A stretch of DNA of 64,000 nucleotides from Actinomycetota bacterium (GCA_012514235.1 JAAZAR010000021.1:1-64000), one strand, 5' to 3'; positions 1 through 9,970 are shown, counted from the first letter of the stretch. Numbers and translations: made by a program. Notes: generated by a model not told the origin, from the sequence alone.

Positions 1-1491
1 CCAGCAGGGCTCGTTCCAGTTCTCGATCTGCGCCGTCGTGAAGCTCGCCAGCGTGTCGCCGGGGTCGGCGTAGCCGTCCCAGTCCCACAGGTACATGTCG
101 AAATCGGGACTGTAGTCGTCGCCCTGGTAGGCCCAGATGCTGTCGTAGTAGATGCCGTCGTCCATCACCTGGTACTGGATCTTGAGCCCGATATCGCGGA
201 ACCAGTCCGTGATCAGGCTGCCGGTCTTCTGACTCTCCGGCGACTCGGAGCGGGCCCACAGTCGCAGCTTGATGGGCTTGCCGCTCTTGTCCTCGCGCAC
301 CCCGTCGCCGTCCGAGTCGACGTAGCCGGCGGCGTCGAGCAGCTGCTTGGCCTTCTCCGGGTCGTAGGTGTACCGGACGTCGGCCGGCGGCTCCCAGTGG
401 TAGTCCGGGTCGACCCACGAGCCGGGCGTCATGATGGTGGTGCCCGGCTCCGCGTTGCCGGCCCAGGAGAGGTCGGCGACCTTCTGCCGGTCGATGGCCC
501 AGTTGAGCGCCTGGCGGAAGGCGACGTCGCGCAGCACGGGGTTGCCGCGGCTGGTGCCCTCGTAGCAGTTGAGGGCGAGGTAGTCCCACGTGAGCAGGTT
601 GTAGGCGATCGCCTCGAACCCCTCGCTGCCCTCGAGCTTGGGGAACTGAGCCGAGGGGATGCCCCAGGCGGCGTCCAGCGTCCCCGAGAGCAGGTCCTGC
701 GTCATCGTGTCGGGGTTCTGGTAGGTCACGAAGAGGATCTCGTCGACCGCCGGCTTCTGCTCGCCCCACCAGCTGGGGTTGGCGACCATGCGCACGTAGT
801 CGCCCTTCTTGACCTCCACCGTCTGGAAGGGCCCGGTGCCGACGAGCGGCGGCTTGCTCTGGTACGAGGCGCCGGCCTTCTTCGGGTCCACCTTGCTCCA
901 GACGTGCTCCGGGAGGATCGGGATCCAGGTGCTGATCATGTTGGCTTTGGGCTTGCTGCAGCGGATCTCGACGGTGAGGTCGTCGATCGCGACCGCCTTG
1001 TCGATGAAGGTGGTGAGGCTCGAGAACGCGCCCATGTCGTTCTCGACGATGTAGTTGTAGGTGAAGGCGACGTCGGCGGCGGTGAACGGCTCGCCGTCCT
1101 GCCAGGTGACGCCCTCGCGCAGGTGGAAGGTCCAGACCTTGCCGTCCGGCGACGTCTCCCAGGAGGTGGCGAGGCCGGGCGTGGGTTGCAGGTCGGTGGA
1201 GTAGCCGACGAGGAAGTCGTAGTTGAGCAGCCAGATCTCGTAGGACGAGGTCTCGGCGCCGATGAACGGGTTGAGGTTGTCCGGGTCGTTGGTCCAGCCC
1301 ACGTGGAGCACGACCTTGCCGGCGCCGGGCGAGGCGCTCGGGTCGTCCGCCAGGGCAGACCCGAGCCCCCAGGTCAGTCCGGCGCCAAGCATGACGGCGA
1401 GCAGGGCCGGCAGCAGTATCGACGGCAGGAGCAGCCTGCGCGGTCGCGACCGCTGTGGCCGGCCTGCGGAGTGGTTGATGGGGCGTGCCAT
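1..1491 (-). CDS. Peptide/oligopeptide ABC transporter substrate-binding protein (SBP family 5), 3' end beyond window
   Basis: My translation of the minus strand from ATG at 1491: MARPINHSAGRPQRSRPRRLLLPSILLPALLAVMLGAGLTWG (signal/TM) ... VGWTNDPDNLNPFIGAETSSYEIWLLNYDFL ... DGKVWTFHLREGVTWQDGEPFTAADVAFTYNYI, typical SBP_bac_5. Not in ORF track because it runs off the edge. Confidence 0.9.
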   Translation of the reverse strand, partial: MARPINHSAGRPQRSRPRRLLLPSILLPALLAVMLGAGLTWGLGSALADDPSASPGAGKVVLHVGWTNDPDNLNPFIGAETSSYEIWLLNYDFLVGYSTDLQPTPGLATSWETSPDGKVWTFHLREGVTWQDGEPFTAADVAFTYNYIVENDMGAFSSLTTFIDKAVAIDDLTVEIRCSKPKANMISTWIPILPEHVWSKVDPKKAGASYQSKPPLVGTGPFQTVEVKKGDYVRMVANPSWWGEQKPAVDEILFVTYQNPDTMTQDLLSGTLDAAWGIPSAQFPKLEGSEGFEAIAYNLLTWDYLALNCYEGTSRGNPVLRDVAFRQALNWAIDRQKVADLSWAGNAEPGTTIMTPGSWVDPDYHWEPPADVRYTYDPEKAKQLLDAAGYVDSDGDGVREDKSGKPIKLRLWARSESPESQKTGSLITDWFRDIGLKIQYQVMDDGIYYDSIWAYQGDDYSPDFDMYLWDWDGYADPGDTLASFTTAQIENWNEPCW

Positions 1492-1728
1492 CGAGTCCCC
1501 CCTCGTAGGTCCCCCGCGGCGGCCGCGGCCGCCGCCTCCACGGCCGGCCGCCCCGCGAGTCCTGCGGACTCGTGCCTGCGGCCGGCCCTGTCACGTGCCC
1601 TGAGTATCTCGCCGCGCGGAGAGCCCGGCAAGACGGCGACGTGCGGCCGGGCGGCAAACGCCAAGTTTGTCGCAGAATGCGCGCGGCCCGCGGCAAAGAA
1701 CGCCACTTTGCGCGGCGCCCAGAAGCAT

Positions 1729-1762
1729 GGTGGCCGGCCGCCCTCCCGGGCGGCCGGCCACC
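1729..1762 (-). terminator. Perfect 15-bp GC-rich hairpin downstream of the saccharopine-dehydrogenase-like gene, no U-tract
   Basis: GGTGGCCGGCCGCCC-tccc-GGGCGGCCGGCCACC between the 1788 stop and the next gene. Confidence 0.55.
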
Positions 1763-1787
1763 AGCCAGCGGCTTCTTCGAGGTCCTC

Positions 1788-3086
1788 TTACTTGGCAGCG
1801 TCGAGCAGCGCCTGGCGGTCCTTGGCGGTCTTGTACTCGGACTCCATCTCAACGACGCCGCCGGGGAACCCGACCTTGGGCATCAGCGCCACGTAGTCGT
1901 CGGCGTTGAAGGCCTCCGGGTTGTGCACGCCGGCCTTCGGGTCGCCCGGCTTGCTGCCCAGGCTGCCGGTGGCGAGCAGTTCGAGCGTGATGACGGGGGT
2001 GAAGCCCGTCTGCGCGGTCACGACCTGCACGCCGACCGTTTCGAGGCACTCCTGGTTGTCGGCTACCTGGTACAGGTACACCTTGCGCTCCATGCCGTCC
2101 TTCTTGCCGACGACGTAGGTGCCGGCGGCCGTCTTGCCGACGTACTTCTTGCCGATCTCGTTGGGGTCGGGCGCCGCGGCGGCGATGACGTCACGCGGGG
2201 CGACCTCGACGTCGCCGACCTTGATCTTCTCGGCCTTGTCCATGTTGATGGAGCGCAGCGCGGCCATGAACGCCATGAAGTCGTCGCCCAGCGCGTACTT
2301 GAAATCGGCCTTCTTGACGCCCTTGAGCCTGTCGGCGTTGTGGCCGATCTGGATGACCTCCTCGTGCTCGACGTGGCCGACCTCGACCTCGCCGATGCCC
2401 TCGGGAAGGTAGAACTTCTCGAGCTCCGCGAACGGCCTCACCGTGTGCCAGTCGCCGTTCTCGTACACGACGGCCGGGTTGTTGCACTCCTCGATGGTGG
2501 TCCAGACGCTGAAGCCGAAGCTGATGCCCTCGGCGCCGGGGATCTCGAGGTTGCTGCCGTCGCGGATGCCGATGTAGTCGATCTCGTCGAAGAAGTGGTC
2601 GGCGGCGTAGCGGGCGAAGAAGTCGGCCATGCCGGGCTCGACGCCGAAGCCGGCGAGCGCGTACTTGCCGATCGCCTCGAACTGCGGGCTGAGCGCGTAC
2701 TCGTCGTCGCCGAGCTTCTTGCCGGTCTTGTTGAACGGATCGGTGGGGTGCCACTCGCTGAGCGTCATCGCCGTGTCGAGGTAGTGCACCTTGGCCTTGA
2801 GGGCAGCCTGCAGCAGCGGCGGGTTGTAGTTGGGCGCGCAGAGGTTCATGAGGATGTCCGCGCCGTGCTTCGCGACCAGGGCGACGACGGCATCCACGTC
2901 GCTCGCGTCCACCTGCTCGGCGACGAAGCGCGGATCTTTCAGGCCGGCGACGAAGTCGGCGGCGCGCTTGCCGTCGTAGTCGGCCATCACCATCTTCTCG
3001 AGCCACTCACCGTTGGGATCGCGACGCTTCGCGATCGAAGCGATGGACTGACCGACCCCACCGGTACCGACGACCAGAGCCTTCAT
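1788..3086 (-). CDS. Saccharopine dehydrogenase / carboxynorspermidine synthase-like NAD(P)-binding protein
   Basis: ORF 1788..3209; likely start MKALVVGTGGVGQSIASIAKRR (Rossmann GxGGVG) with saccharopine-DH-like C-terminal region. Confidence 0.85.
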   Translation of the reverse strand: MKALVVGTGGVGQSIASIAKRRDPNGEWLEKMVMADYDGKRAADFVAGLKDPRFVAEQVDASDVDAVVALVAKHGADILMNLCAPNYNPPLLQAALKAKVHYLDTAMTLSEWHPTDPFNKTGKKLGDDEYALSPQFEAIGKYALAGFGVEPGMADFFARYAADHFFDEIDYIGIRDGSNLEIPGAEGISFGFSVWTTIEECNNPAVVYENGDWHTVRPFAELEKFYLPEGIGEVEVGHVEHEEVIQIGHNADRLKGVKKADFKYALGDDFMAFMAALRSINMDKAEKIKVGDVEVAPRDVIAAAAPDPNEIGKKYVGKTAAGTYVVGKKDGMERKVYLYQVADNQECLETVGVQVVTAQTGFTPVITLELLATGSLGSKPGDPKAGVHNPEAFNADDYVALMPKVGFPGGVVEMESEYKTAKDRQALLDAAK

Positions 3087-3191
3087 GATGTTCCCCCTCC
3101 TTGTGCCTGACTGCGGTGCGCCCGAACGGCGCGCTGCCCCGACAGAGACGTCAGAGAGCGCCGGAGCCCCCTCCAACGTGCGCTGAAGCGG

Positions 3192-3219
3192 ATTGTATAA
3201 CTTCCCCACAGCCAGACAA
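3192..3219 (-). promoter_or_regulatory. Candidate sigma70-type promoter for the saccharopine-dehydrogenase-like gene
   Basis: Minus strand TTGTCT-N16-TACAAT about 105 nt upstream of ATG 3086. Confidence 0.45.
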
Positions 3220-3333
3220 GGCTCAAGTTAGCGCTCACGAAGGTTTCGGTGGGCTGGCTGGCCTACGCCCGACACGGCTCGGCAGCGGGGGCACGACGGA
3301 CGACACGACGCCCGTGCGAGGCGCGGTACGGCG

Positions 3334-4524
3334 TCAGGCGCCGACCCGGTACATGGTGCGCTCGCCCAGGGCCGTGATCACTCTCGCGTAGCCGCTGAGC
3401 TGCTCGTCGAGCGAAGGGTCCCCCGTGTCGACGAGCAGCGGGCGGCCCTCCAGGCTGAGCAGCTTGGTCTGGGTCGCGATGACGATGAGGTGGTCGGGGC
3501 CGGCGGCCCGGATGACGGCGGGGCTGATCTGCTGGTTGCCCCGCCCCAGGACGTGTCCCTGGCCGCCGATGACGGTGACGACGATGTAGGCCGCCGGTGC
3601 AGCCTCCACGAGCGCGAGCAGCTCGCTCTCGGTGAGGTCGGCGCCGGCGAGCTCGCCATCGCGCACGGCGTCGACGCCGAGCAGCGTCTTGGCGAGGCCG
3701 AGACGCTCCATCACGGCCCGCGTCGTCGTACCCGGGCCGAGCACGTAGAGCGCCCCCGGCTGCATGCCGGCGATCACCTCGGTCGCGATGTCGTTCAGTG
3801 CCCGCTCCTCGCCGGCCACCCCGCCCGCCTTGGCGCTCTGCGTGAGGCCGCGGGCGTAGGGGACTGTCATGTACCCGTAGAGGTGCGCCGAGACGCGGTT
3901 CTCCCGGAACGCCTCTTCGTCGATGTCCATGACCTCGCTCTCGCGGAGCCTGGCGCCGGCGTGCCCCTGCAGGTAGAGCGCCGCGACGTCGCCAGCCGCG
4001 GCGGGCGTCGTGGCGTACACCGCCGAGTGGATCTTGACGCCGGCAGGCACGCCGATGACGGGCACGCGGTCTCCCACGGCGTGGCAGATGTTGCGCGCCG
4101 TGCCGTCGCCGCCGGCGAACAGGATCAGGTCCACGCCGGCGGCGGCGAGGTCGCGCGCCGCCCGCTCCGTGTCGGCCGGGGTCGTGAGCACGAAGTCGTC
4201 GCAGCCGATGACCGGGCGCTCGCCGCTGCGCTCCAGCTCGCAGAGCACGTACGAACGGCGCCCGTCGAGCGACCCGAGGACGCGGGGCTCCAGACCGGCG
4301 GCCCGCGCCTCGTCCTCGCCCATCTCGCCCGGCCAGGTGACGACGTCCACGTCGTCGCACCGCCGGGCGAGGCGCTCGAGCGCCAGCCGGGCGCGGCGAG
4401 GAGCCTCACGCGTCGCGCCCCGCTCGAGCGCCGCGCGCAGCACGTCGAAGCCGTCGCTGCCCTTGAGCCCCACCCGGCCACCGACGCCGGCAACGGGGTT
4501 CACGATGAGGCCGAGCTTCTTCAT
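3334..4524 (-). CDS. ATP-NAD kinase-like protein (COG3199 type)
   Basis: MKKLGLIVNPVAGVGGRVGLKGSDG ... LILFAGGDGTARNICHAVGDRVPVIGVPAGVKIHSAVYATTP; GGDGT motif of the NAD kinase/diacylglycerol kinase superfamily. Confidence 0.85.
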   Translation of the reverse strand: MKKLGLIVNPVAGVGGRVGLKGSDGFDVLRAALERGATREAPRRARLALERLARRCDDVDVVTWPGEMGEDEARAAGLEPRVLGSLDGRRSYVLCELERSGERPVIGCDDFVLTTPADTERAARDLAAAGVDLILFAGGDGTARNICHAVGDRVPVIGVPAGVKIHSAVYATTPAAAGDVAALYLQGHAGARLRESEVMDIDEEAFRENRVSAHLYGYMTVPYARGLTQSAKAGGVAGEERALNDIATEVIAGMQPGALYVLGPGTTTRAVMERLGLAKTLLGVDAVRDGELAGADLTESELLALVEAAPAAYIVVTVIGGQGHVLGRGNQQISPAVIRAAGPDHLIVIATQTKLLSLEGRPLLVDTGDPSLDEQLSGYARVITALGERTMYRVGA

Positions 4525-4549
4525 GGGCGGAGAAGGCAGCCCGAGCCGT

Positions 4550-5023
4550 TCAGCGACGCTTCCTGCCGCCGCGCCGCTGGCGGGACTTGGCAGTGCCGCC
4601 CGAACGGACGCCTGAGACGCTGCGGCCGGCTCCGCCCTGCTCCGGCCGCCGCCGGATGATGAAGAGATGGATGAACAGCACCGGCACCAGGATCCAGATG
4701 ACCAGCGGGTTCTCGCCGACGAAGCTGGCGACCAGAGCGCCGAGCATGGCGACGAGCACGACGATGCGCAGGAGCCCGACGGTGCGCGGCGACAGCGCCC
4801 GTCCGCGCAGCCACAGATCGACGGCGTCGACCAGGACGGCGCCCGCGGCGAGCGCGGCGCAGAGCGTGGAGACGCTGGCGCCCGCCGTCTGCAGACTGTC
4901 GGACGCCGAGCCGATCCCGGACACGAACAGCGCCATGAGGAACGTCGCCGAGGCGAAGAACACCGTGAGGGCGAGCGCCTGCCCCACGCGGATGGTCGGT
5001 CTGGCCGGTTGCTGAGCCACCAC
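4550..5023 (-). CDS. Small integral membrane protein of unknown function
   Basis: 157-aa ORF with several hydrophobic segments and a basic C-terminus; just upstream of the ATP-NAD-kinase-like gene on the same strand. Confidence 0.6.
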   Translation of the reverse strand: MVAQQPARPTIRVGQALALTVFFASATFLMALFVSGIGSASDSLQTAGASVSTLCAALAAGAVLVDAVDLWLRGRALSPRTVGLLRIVVLVAMLGALVASFVGENPLVIWILVPVLFIHLFIIRRRPEQGGAGRSVSGVRSGGTAKSRQRRGGRKRR

Positions 5024-5040
5024 TCACCTCTGGTCGTCGA

Positions 5041-5073
5041 CGAGGCCGGGCGCGCAAGGGAGGCGCCCGGCCT
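5041..5073 (-). terminator. Hairpin following the divergent gcvPB-like gene
   Basis: GAGGCCGGGCGC/GCGCCCGGCCTC 12-bp stem; a second imperfect hairpin lies between it and the 5155 stop (about 5083-5145). Confidence 0.4.
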
Positions 5074-5154
5074 CGGCCATGATATCCGAGGCGGAGAGGG
5101 CGCGGAGCCCTGCGGCGCCGCGCCCTCTCGTCTCCCTCGGGTCGACTCGACCGG

Positions 5155-6783
5155 TCAGGCCTTGTCCTTGAACCGGCGCTTGTACTTGCGCCAGGTGAAG
5201 GCCCACTGGTCCGGGTCTTCCATGGCCTCGGTGCGCCGCATCTGGTCGATCGGCTGCGCATGCGGCGAGTCGAGCACGAACTGCGGGTCGGTGTAGGCCT
5301 CTTCGCTGCACTTCTTGATCACGGCGGCCCACTCGTCGAGGTCGGCCTTGCTGTACGTCTCGCACGGCTCCGGGGTGAACGGCTCCGGCACCACCCACGG
5401 GTGATGGCTCATCCAGTAGCTCTGGATGCCGAAGTCGACCATGCGGTCGCGGAGCGCCTCGGTGCCGACACCGGTGTCCTCCTTGAGCTGCTCCAGGCTG
5501 TAGCGCACCTGGTCGAGCCGGCGATGGCCTTCGGCGTACGGCCGGCTCACGCCCTTGACGGCCATGAGCAGGTTGTCGAGGTAGTTGTTGTTGAGCACCG
5601 AGATCTCGGCGACCTCCTTGAGGCCCTCGGGACCCAGGTTGCGGATCCAGGCGTAGGCGCGGATGACGCCCATCCAGTTGCCGAGGAACCCGCGCACGCG
5701 GCCGATGCTGTCCGGCCGGTCGTAGTCGAGGTGGTACCTGTCGCCGTCCTTCGTCACGACCGGCACGGGCAGGTACGGCGCCAGCTTCTCCGTGCACATG
5801 TAGGCGCCGGTAGCCGGCCCCTCGCAGCCGTGCGGGCTGCTGAAGGTCTTGTGCAGGTTGAAGTGGCAGGCGTCGAAGCCGGCGTCGCGCGCCCGCGCGT
5901 AGCCGAGGATGCCGTTGGCATTGGCCTGGTCGGTGAACGCAAGAGCACCGGCGTCGTGCAGGATCTCCACGTACTTGTCGATCTGCGGGTTGTAGATGCC
6001 GGTGTCCTCGGGGTTGGTGATCATGCAGCCCACGGTCTTCTCGCTGACGGCGGCGCGGAAGGCCTCGAGGTCCGGGTAGCCGTTCTCGTCGGGCATGACC
6101 GTGATCACCTTGAAGCCGGCGACCATCGGCGTGGCCGCGTCGCAGGGGTGCGAGAAGATGGTCGTGATCATCTCGGTGCGCTGGTCGAGCTCGCCCCTGG
6201 CCTCGAAGTAGCGGCGCATGACCGCGGCGTTGGTGTAGACGGCGTGCGAGCCGCCGCCGGGCTGCAGCGTGAAGGCGTCCATGCCGCTGATGGCCTTGAG
6301 GTACTGCCCGGTGGCGTAGACGATCTCGAGCAGGCCCTGCAGGGTGTCCTCGTCCTGCCACGGGTGCAGGTCCGCGGCCTTGTGGCCGCGGATGAGTTCC
6401 TCGTGCATCTTGGGCGAGTACTTCATGGTGCAGGTGCCCTCGCTGATGTCGCTGCCGAGGTCCATGCCCAGCGTCATCTGCGCGTACCGCAGGTAGTGGC
6501 GCATGACCTGGTACTGGGCCATCTCCGGCAGCTCCGGAGCGGCGGCGCGGGCCATCCCCTCGGGGATGTAGTCCGCCGCCGCGCCCACCTCGGCGGTGAC
6601 GCCGTCCTCGGCGAGCGGCACGAGGATGCCGCGCTCGCCGGGCGTGCCCTGCTCCATGATGAAGGGCTCGTCCCAGCGCGGCGCCCGGTAGTCGCGCAGC
6701 ACGCCGCCGTCGCGGCGGAGCTTCGCGAGCCCGGCGACCTTCTCGGCCGCCGCAGACTTGAGCTGATCGGGAGAGAGCGTCAT
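5155..6783 (-). CDS. Divergent glycine dehydrogenase (decarboxylating) subunit 2-like PLP protein (GcvPB paralogue)
   Basis: Retains CTMKYSP and DACHFNLHKTFSSPHG (PLP-lysine context), but SHPCDAATP replaces the AHGTNPAS seen in the second copy at 30209..31759. Confidence 0.85.
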   Translation of the reverse strand: MTLSPDQLKSAAAEKVAGLAKLRRDGGVLRDYRAPRWDEPFIMEQGTPGERGILVPLAEDGVTAEVGAAADYIPEGMARAAAPELPEMAQYQVMRHYLRYAQMTLGMDLGSDISEGTCTMKYSPKMHEELIRGHKAADLHPWQDEDTLQGLLEIVYATGQYLKAISGMDAFTLQPGGGSHAVYTNAAVMRRYFEARGELDQRTEMITTIFSHPCDAATPMVAGFKVITVMPDENGYPDLEAFRAAVSEKTVGCMITNPEDTGIYNPQIDKYVEILHDAGALAFTDQANANGILGYARARDAGFDACHFNLHKTFSSPHGCEGPATGAYMCTEKLAPYLPVPVVTKDGDRYHLDYDRPDSIGRVRGFLGNWMGVIRAYAWIRNLGPEGLKEVAEISVLNNNYLDNLLMAVKGVSRPYAEGHRRLDQVRYSLEQLKEDTGVGTEALRDRMVDFGIQSYWMSHHPWVVPEPFTPEPCETYSKADLDEWAAVIKKCSEEAYTDPQFVLDSPHAQPIDQMRRTEAMEDPDQWAFTWRKYKRRFKDKA

Positions 6784-8189
6784 GCCGTCACCTCCTTGAC
6801 GGCCGAGACCAACTCGTCGATGTCGTCCTTGTCGGAGTACTCGGTGACGCAGTAGAGGGCGCTCTGCCCGAGCTCCGGGAACTCGGCGGAGAGGTCCTTG
6901 CCGCCGAAGATCTGGTGGCCGAGCAGGGCCTTGTTGACCTCGGCCACGGTCTTGCCCGTGCCGACGAAGTCGACGACGAACTCCTTGAAGAAGCTCGGGG
7001 AGAGCCTGACCTCCACGCCCGGAAGCTCGGCGAGCCTCCTGGCGGCGTAGTGCGAGCGGGCGATGCAGGTCTCACCGAGCTCCTTGAAGCCCTGCGGTCC
7101 CATGAGCGCCATGTAGACGGCGGCGCCGATGGTCCACAGGCCCGACGCCGTGCCGACCCAGTCCTTGCCCTGGTCGCGCGAACCGTAGCTCGTGCGCTCG
7201 GCGATGGCCTCGCCCACGGCGTACTGGCCCGGGGTGGCGGTCTCCATCACGGTGTAGAGCTCGAGCGGGCACTCCTGGGCGAAGACCGGGCCGTCGTCGC
7301 GGAACGCGATGAACCCGGAGCAGCCGCCGCCGGCGTGCATGTGCATGCCCAGCGGCTGGATGTCGCCGCAGGCGATGTCGGCGCCGAGCGTGCCCGGAGG
7401 CGTGAGCACGCCGAGCGTGATGGGGTCGACGCCGGCGATGGCGAGAGCGCCCACCGAATGGGCGAGCTCGACGATCCGCGCACTCTCGGCCTCGATCGTG
7501 CCGAGATAGGTGGGGTTCTCCCAGTACACGGCGGCATACGAGTCGTCCAGCTTGGCCTCGAGGTCCGCGAGGTCGGCCATGCCGGTCTCGCGGTCCCACT
7601 CGTAGAAGCGGATCTTGGTGCTGGTGGGCATCGACTCCGGCTGGCAGAGCGTGCGCGCCTCCATGAGGCGCATCGGGCTCATGTGGGCCGGGACGAGCAC
7701 CTTGTCGCGGCCGGTGATGCGCCGGGCCATGCGGAACGAGCGCCCGGCCACGTCGCCCCAGTCGTAGATGGGGTTGGCGACGGCATCGTAGTCGAGCAGC
7801 TCGCCCATCATGCTGTTGAACTCGAAGCGGGTGAGGTACTTGCCGAGGTCGCTGTAGTCGCCGCCGCAGTAGGCGCTGACGAACTCGGCCCGGTTGATGA
7901 TCTCGTCCACCACCGCCGGCACGTAGTGCTGCCAGCAGCCGGCGCCGCAGAAGTTCATGAACTCGACGGACGAGGTGTTCTTGTCGAGCAGGCCCTGGAC
8001 GTGCTTGCGCAGTGTCCGCTCGCTGAGGATCGCCGGTGGGATGTCCAGCGTGCCCTTGAAGCGCAGACGGTCGGGGATCTCGGCGTAGATCTCCTCCACG
8101 CTGCCCAATCCGAGCTCGTCGAGCATCGCCTGCTTGGTGGCAGGCACCGAGTTCGGGATGTAGGGGTGGACGAACGGTGTGTCAGCCAT
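6780..8189 (-). CDS. Divergent glycine dehydrogenase subunit 1-like PLP-fold protein (GcvPA paralogue)
   Basis: FMNFCGAGCWQHYVPAVVDEIINRAEFVSAYCGGDYSDLGKYLTRFEFNSMMGELLDYD aligns to [57 protein letters not shown] of the canonical copy; ATGA overlap with 5155..6783. Confidence 0.85.
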   Translation of the reverse strand: MADTPFVHPYIPNSVPATKQAMLDELGLGSVEEIYAEIPDRLRFKGTLDIPPAILSERTLRKHVQGLLDKNTSSVEFMNFCGAGCWQHYVPAVVDEIINRAEFVSAYCGGDYSDLGKYLTRFEFNSMMGELLDYDAVANPIYDWGDVAGRSFRMARRITGRDKVLVPAHMSPMRLMEARTLCQPESMPTSTKIRFYEWDRETGMADLADLEAKLDDSYAAVYWENPTYLGTIEAESARIVELAHSVGALAIAGVDPITLGVLTPPGTLGADIACGDIQPLGMHMHAGGGCSGFIAFRDDGPVFAQECPLELYTVMETATPGQYAVGEAIAERTSYGSRDQGKDWVGTASGLWTIGAAVYMALMGPQGFKELGETCIARSHYAARRLAELPGVEVRLSPSFFKEFVVDFVGTGKTVAEVNKALLGHQIFGGKDLSAEFPELGQSALYCVTEYSDKDDIDELVSAVKEVTA

Positions 8190-8258
8190 GGTCTGCCTGG
8201 CGCTCCTTCCCTTCGAGAGACGGGACGTCGGTGGTCGTGAGGCTCGCCCCCGGGACGG

Positions 8259-9182
8259 TCATGGGGCGAGCCCGTACTGCTTGAGCCTGGTGACGACGAC
8301 GCGCGAGAGCCGCCGCTGGTACTTGGCGCGGCCGGACTCGACGAAGTGGGAGAGGTCGACGAAGTCGGAGCTTTTGAGCCCGATGCGGCCGACGAAGTTG
8401 ACGTAGGGGATGCCGGCGGCCTCGGCGGCGGCCCGCGCGCCGCGCCTGTAGCGCTTGCGGGCGCCGTCCCAGGAGTGCCGGACGATGCGTACGTTGAGCG
8501 GCAGCTCCACGAGGACGGGATGGAAGCCCCTCTCCTGACAGGCGGCGATCAGCTTTCGCAGCACGGCCGCGTTCCCGGCATAGCGCTTCTTGAAGCGCGG
8601 GTACTTGACGCGGAGCCACTTCCGCACGAGCTCGCGCTTGGCGGCGTCCGAGAGCTGCTGGCCCTTGTGGAAGCGATGCGAGTCGTAGACCGCGGCGGCA
8701 CGGGCGGAGCGGCTGCCGCCGCTCGGCGCGGGCAACGCCGACGACTTCGGCGGGATGGACGTGTAGCGCCCTACGTTGAGGCCGATCAGCACGAGAGTGG
8801 GCACGTCCGGAGCGGCGCGCACGATCCTGAGGCTGTGCTTGAAGGCCTGGCTCGAGGAGCCGAGGTTGAAGGCCCGGACGCGTCCGCCGCCGAACCTCTT
8901 GATCTGCGCCCGCCAGGCCGGCTCGGTGGTGATGCACTCCCGGGCAGCCGACCCGCCGAGCAGGTAGACGACCGGCACCTTCGGCGGCGTGCGGTTGATC
9001 GCCTCGAGCGTGGACTCCACATGCCGCCAGTCGTCGCCCGGGCGATACACCGCCGCGGCGGGGCCGGCCAGGGCCAGCGCCGCGAAGGCCGCGGCTGCGA
9101 CGAGCGCCGCGAGGCGGGCCGGCTGCGGCCCGCCCGGAAGCGGCGCCCGACGCGCCCGGCTGTCCGCGCGCCCGTCCGTCAC
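8259..9182 (-). CDS. Exported SGNH/GDSL-hydrolase-like protein
   Basis: N-terminal hydrophobic stretch ending PAAAVY; VVYLLGGSAARE block-I-like Ser and C-terminal DFVDLSHF D..H block; ATGA overlap with the upstream SDR. Confidence 0.6.
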   Translation of the reverse strand: MTDGRADSRARRAPLPGGPQPARLAALVAAAAFAALALAGPAAAVYRPGDDWRHVESTLEAINRTPPKVPVVYLLGGSAARECITTEPAWRAQIKRFGGGRVRAFNLGSSSQAFKHSLRIVRAAPDVPTLVLIGLNVGRYTSIPPKSSALPAPSGGSRSARAAAVYDSHRFHKGQQLSDAAKRELVRKWLRVKYPRFKKRYAGNAAVLRKLIAACQERGFHPVLVELPLNVRIVRHSWDGARKRYRRGARAAAEAAGIPYVNFVGRIGLKSSDFVDLSHFVESGRAKYQRRLSRVVVTRLKQYGLAP

Positions 9183-9970
9183 TCGGCGTACCCGTAGCCG
9201 GCAGAGGTGCCGAAGTCGATGGAGATGTTGGCGCCGGTGATGGGCGCGGCGGGAGCCGAGGCGAGGAAGAAGATGAGCTCCGCCACCTCTTCCGGCGTGA
9301 TGAACCGCGCCTTGTCGCCCTGGAAGTAGCCCGTGAGCAGCCGTTTGAAGTAGCCCTCCGGGTCGCCGCCGCCGTAGGTGTCCGCCTGGTACTGGAGCAT
9401 CGGCGTCATGATGTCCGCCGGGCAGACGGCGTTGACGCGCACGAGGTGCGGCGCCAGCTCGATGGCGAGGGCCTTGGTCATGAGGCTCACGCCGCCCTTG
9501 GACGCCGTGTAGATCGCCGTCTCCGGCGTCCCCACGAGCCCGCAGTCCGAGCTGAGGTTGATGATGCAGCCTTCCGTCTTCTTGAGCTCGGGGATGGCGC
9601 AGCTGCAGGCGAAGAACGTGCCCTTGAGGTTCACGTCCACCACCCGGTCCCAGTCCGCCTCGGTCATCTCCTCGCTGGGACCCTCGACCCAGAGGCCGGC
9701 CGTGTTGACGAGCACGTCGATGCGTCCGGTGGCGTCCACCGCCTCAGCCATGAGGTTCTCGACGTCCGCCACGCTGGTGACGTCGCAGACGACGCCGTGG
9801 ACTTCGCTGATCGCGGCGAGACGACCGCAGAGCTCCTCCAGCGCCACCGCGGCCAGGTCGCCCAGGACCAGCGCCGCCCCTGCCTCCGCGAACCGCTTCG
9901 CCGCAGCGGCGCCCACGCCGCCCGCCGCACCCGTGATGACCACGGTCTTGCCCCCCATGTCTGACGTCAT
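9179..9970 (-). CDS. Short-chain dehydrogenase/reductase
   Basis: MTSDMGGKTVVITGAAGGVGAAAAKRF (TGxxxGxG), NTAG, YTASKGG. Confidence 0.9.
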   Translation of the reverse strand: MTSDMGGKTVVITGAAGGVGAAAAKRFAEAGAALVLGDLAAVALEELCGRLAAISEVHGVVCDVTSVADVENLMAEAVDATGRIDVLVNTAGLWVEGPSEEMTEADWDRVVDVNLKGTFFACSCAIPELKKTEGCIINLSSDCGLVGTPETAIYTASKGGVSLMTKALAIELAPHLVRVNAVCPADIMTPMLQYQADTYGGGDPEGYFKRLLTGYFQGDKARFITPEEVAELIFFLASAPAAPITGANISIDFGTSAGYGYAE

